Part shown: one piece after another, positions 7,227 to 8,518 of the stretch
Position numbering within the stretch: the stretch's first letter is position 1
How the letters are laid out: each line of letters begins with the position of its first letter
DNA from: Planctomycetota bacterium
GTDB lineage: Bacteria > Planctomycetota > GCA-002687715 > DRQF01
Reading direction: 5' to 3'
NCBI GenBank assembly: GCA_024275615.1
Contig: JAJRYU010000526.1
Span: 1-8,518 of the forward strand
Length of the DNA stretch: 8,518 nt
The notes under the pieces: generated by a model
What the model was told of the DNA's origin: nothing
The model's database searches: none
What the model saw: only the letters and a program-made list of their open reading frames with translations
Program-made: the position numbers and the translations under genes

Positions 7227-8099
7227 TCAAAGGACAAGAGCGACGCCCAAGCTCATGAGTAACACGGCGCCGATTTGCGCACGCTTGATCCGCTCTTGAA
7301 GAAACAAATTGCCCAACATCAAAGCCGACGTCATGCCAATGACTCTCTTGATCGTCTCCGCCAGACCGACGAATCCAGACTGATAGGCGATGAGCTGAAT
7401 TCCAAACGCAACAACAGCAAGAATCATCGCCGCGATAAGAGGCCGCCAACAAGGCCGAACGCGACGAATCATGTGTACCTCGCCACGAATTGCCAGAATC
7501 AGCAACAAGATACCCCCAACACCCGCTCCCATCACAAAGGCATGAACCGGGATACTAGCGCGTGATACGGCGATCTTGTCGAAGGGACCCGCGAGCCCCC
7601 AACAAGCGGCCGTGACAATCATGAGGACACTACCGCGCTCTTGCCGCAACGAGTTGACAACTGCAGCAAGGAGATTGCTTTCCGAAGCCGCGAGGTTGAG
7701 AGTCAACGCTCCGACCACGACACAGAGGATGCCAACCCACTGAGTTGGGGCCAGACACTCACCAACGACAAGATAGGCTGAAAAAGCGGCAAACGCTGGA
7801 CTCAGCGACAAAAATGGAATCGTCCTACTCAAGGGCGAGATCAGAATCGCACGCATAAAAAGAAGGTTGGCAGCGACGTTCATGGAGATCGAAAATATGG
7901 CCGGAGCCCAGTAGTTCGCTTCGGGCCAAGGCTTACGCTGCAGCACAAGCCAAGAACCAAAGAAAGTGCAGGTGGCGACCATCAGCCAAACAAGAATGAC
8001 CGCTGCAGGCATCTGTCGCAGGAGCTTCTTGCGAGCGAGATCGAGACCGGCGAACGCCAGTCCCGCAGCGACAGCGGCGATGAGGAAAGTGGATGTCAT
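7227..8099 (-). CDS. EamA/DMT-superfamily permease, 290 aa
   Basis: A 290-residue integral membrane protein with about ten hydrophobic segments, arranged as two EamA repeats (about 3-137 and 157-290), the normal length for the drug/metabolite transporter superfamily. Each repeat ends with the family's typical helix followed by a conserved acidic residue: PFLSLSPAFAAFSAYLVVGE (Glu114) and IGMTSALMLGNLFLQER (Glu269). Such proteins usually export or exchange small metabolites across the inner membrane; the substrate cannot be predicted here. The ATG at 8097-8099 has no strong Shine-Dalgarno but gives a full-length first repeat. The gene is divergent from the secreted-protein gene at 8366 and is followed after 14 nt by a small, apparently broken gene on the same strand. 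Confidence 0.92.
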   Translation of the reverse strand: MTSTFLIAAVAAGLAFAGLDLARKKLLRQMPAAVILVWLMVATCTFFGSWLVLQRKPWPEANYWAPAIFSISMNVAANLLFMRAILISPLSRTIPFLSLSPAFAAFSAYLVVGECLAPTQWVGILCVVVGALTLNLAASESNLLAAVVNSLRQERGSVLMIVTAACWGLAGPFDKIAVSRASIPVHAFVMGAGVGGILLLILAIRGEVHMIRRVRPCWRPLIAAMILAVVAFGIQLIAYQSGFVGLAETIKRVIGMTSALMLGNLFLQERIKRAQIGAVLLMSLGVALVL

Positions 8100-8365
8100 T
8101 GGATGAACTGAAAATCCATCAGAAAGAAGTCAAGCCTTCAAAGAGAACTCAAGTTGCATGTTTCAATTCCCATTTCGTCCCTAGGCGGCAAGGCAGCTCA
8201 GCATAACGCGAGATACCCCTGAGGTCGATCGCCAGCAAGCGAGTTGATGATTTAAAGAGAATTCATTCAAAAAAACCTACCGTTCTGATACTGTGAAAAA
8301 CGCGTAGCTGTGGAATCTGTACACCCTGTCATTCTAATAACTGATCTTACTGGGCGAAACGACTC
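8100..8365. other. Divergent intergenic region
   Basis: This 266-nt stretch lies between the start of the EamA permease gene (- strand) and the start of the secreted-protein gene (+ strand), so it should hold both promoters. It is more A/T-rich than the genes, especially at 8240-8345. I found no convincing -35/-10 pair, no strong hairpin and no open frame of note. Confidence 0.5.
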
Positions 8366-8518
8366 ATGACGAACAACTCCAAACTGTCTCGGCGGATCGT
8401 CTCTTTCTTCAGCGTCGCTGTTTTCGCCGTGCTCATGCGAGCCTCAAACGCCCAGAGTGGACTACCTGAAACTCCCGCGGATGGAACTTGCACAGCTGCA
8501 TCCTTGGCGGCTGGTGAC
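8366..8518 (+). CDS. N-terminus of a secreted protein (partial)
   Basis: The ATG at 8366 opens a frame that runs off the window after 51 codons. It begins MTNNSKLSRR, then a hydrophobic core IVSFFSVAVFAVLM, then RASNAQSG, which is a classical Sec signal peptide with likely cleavage after SNA or nearby. The twin Arg at 9-10 lacks the rest of a Tat motif. The mature start (GLPETPADGTCTAAS) is not recognisable. No clear Shine-Dalgarno precedes it, as with most genes here. Confidence 0.7.
   Translation, partial: MTNNSKLSRRIVSFFSVAVFAVLMRASNAQSGLPETPADGTCTAASLAAGD

Noticed and set aside
7062..7262. + strand frame of 66 codons
   Set aside because: It overlaps the permease 3' end antisense and resembles no protein. 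The opposite strand of the same region gives a more protein-like reading.
8390..8395. Twin-arginine (Tat) signal in the final gene
   Set aside because: Only the RR pair is present; the rest of the motif is missing and the peptide is a normal Sec signal.

Overview
The window looks like chromosome from a bacterium of planctomycete or similar type. This is inferred from gene content: two large neighbouring lipoproteins built from FG-GAP/VCBS repeats plus an ASPIC/UnbV (CRTAC1-like) domain, weak or absent Shine-Dalgarno sequences on most genes, and many secreted or anchored proteins. No phylogenetic marker is present, so the assignment is tentative. I see no mobile element, CRISPR array, rRNA or tRNA.

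Layout: (1) 1-43, tail of an upstream + strand gene, followed by a good intrinsic terminator (88-127). (2) 197-3034 and 3059-6229, two + strand genes 24 nt apart, both encoding CRTAC1-type lipoproteins. (3) 6245-6748, a convergent - strand gene for a 167-residue helical protein of unknown function with a strong Shine-Dalgarno. (4) 6864-6889, a perfect hairpin, probably the end of a - strand unit made of an EamA-type transporter (7227-8099) and a small, apparently broken gene (6991-7213). (5) 8100-8365, the intergenic stretch between divergent genes. (6) 8366-8518, the start of a secreted protein that runs off the window.

The main result is in the first lipoprotein gene. A naive ORF call splits it at a TGA (1922-1924), but the reading frame continues unchanged for 369 more codons. 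The two halves together make one coherent protein: signal peptide, FG-GAP repeats, ASPIC/UnbV domain, then a thioredoxin/TlpA-like domain with a CIPC motif. Directly at and after the TGA the RNA can fold into a hairpin with a GUU apical loop 18 nt beyond the UGA. This matches the layout of bacterial SECIS elements, which direct selenocysteine insertion. I therefore annotate 197-3034 as one gene and a probable selenoprotein of 945 residues with Sec at 576. To my knowledge the CRTAC1/FG-GAP family is not among the commonly listed bacterial selenoproteins. A nonsense mutation or sequence error remains the alternative.

The two lipoproteins are probably co-transcribed and work at the cell envelope. 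The first has a possible thiol or selenol redox role; the second carries TPR and a large C-terminal module. Their substrates cannot be read from the sequence.
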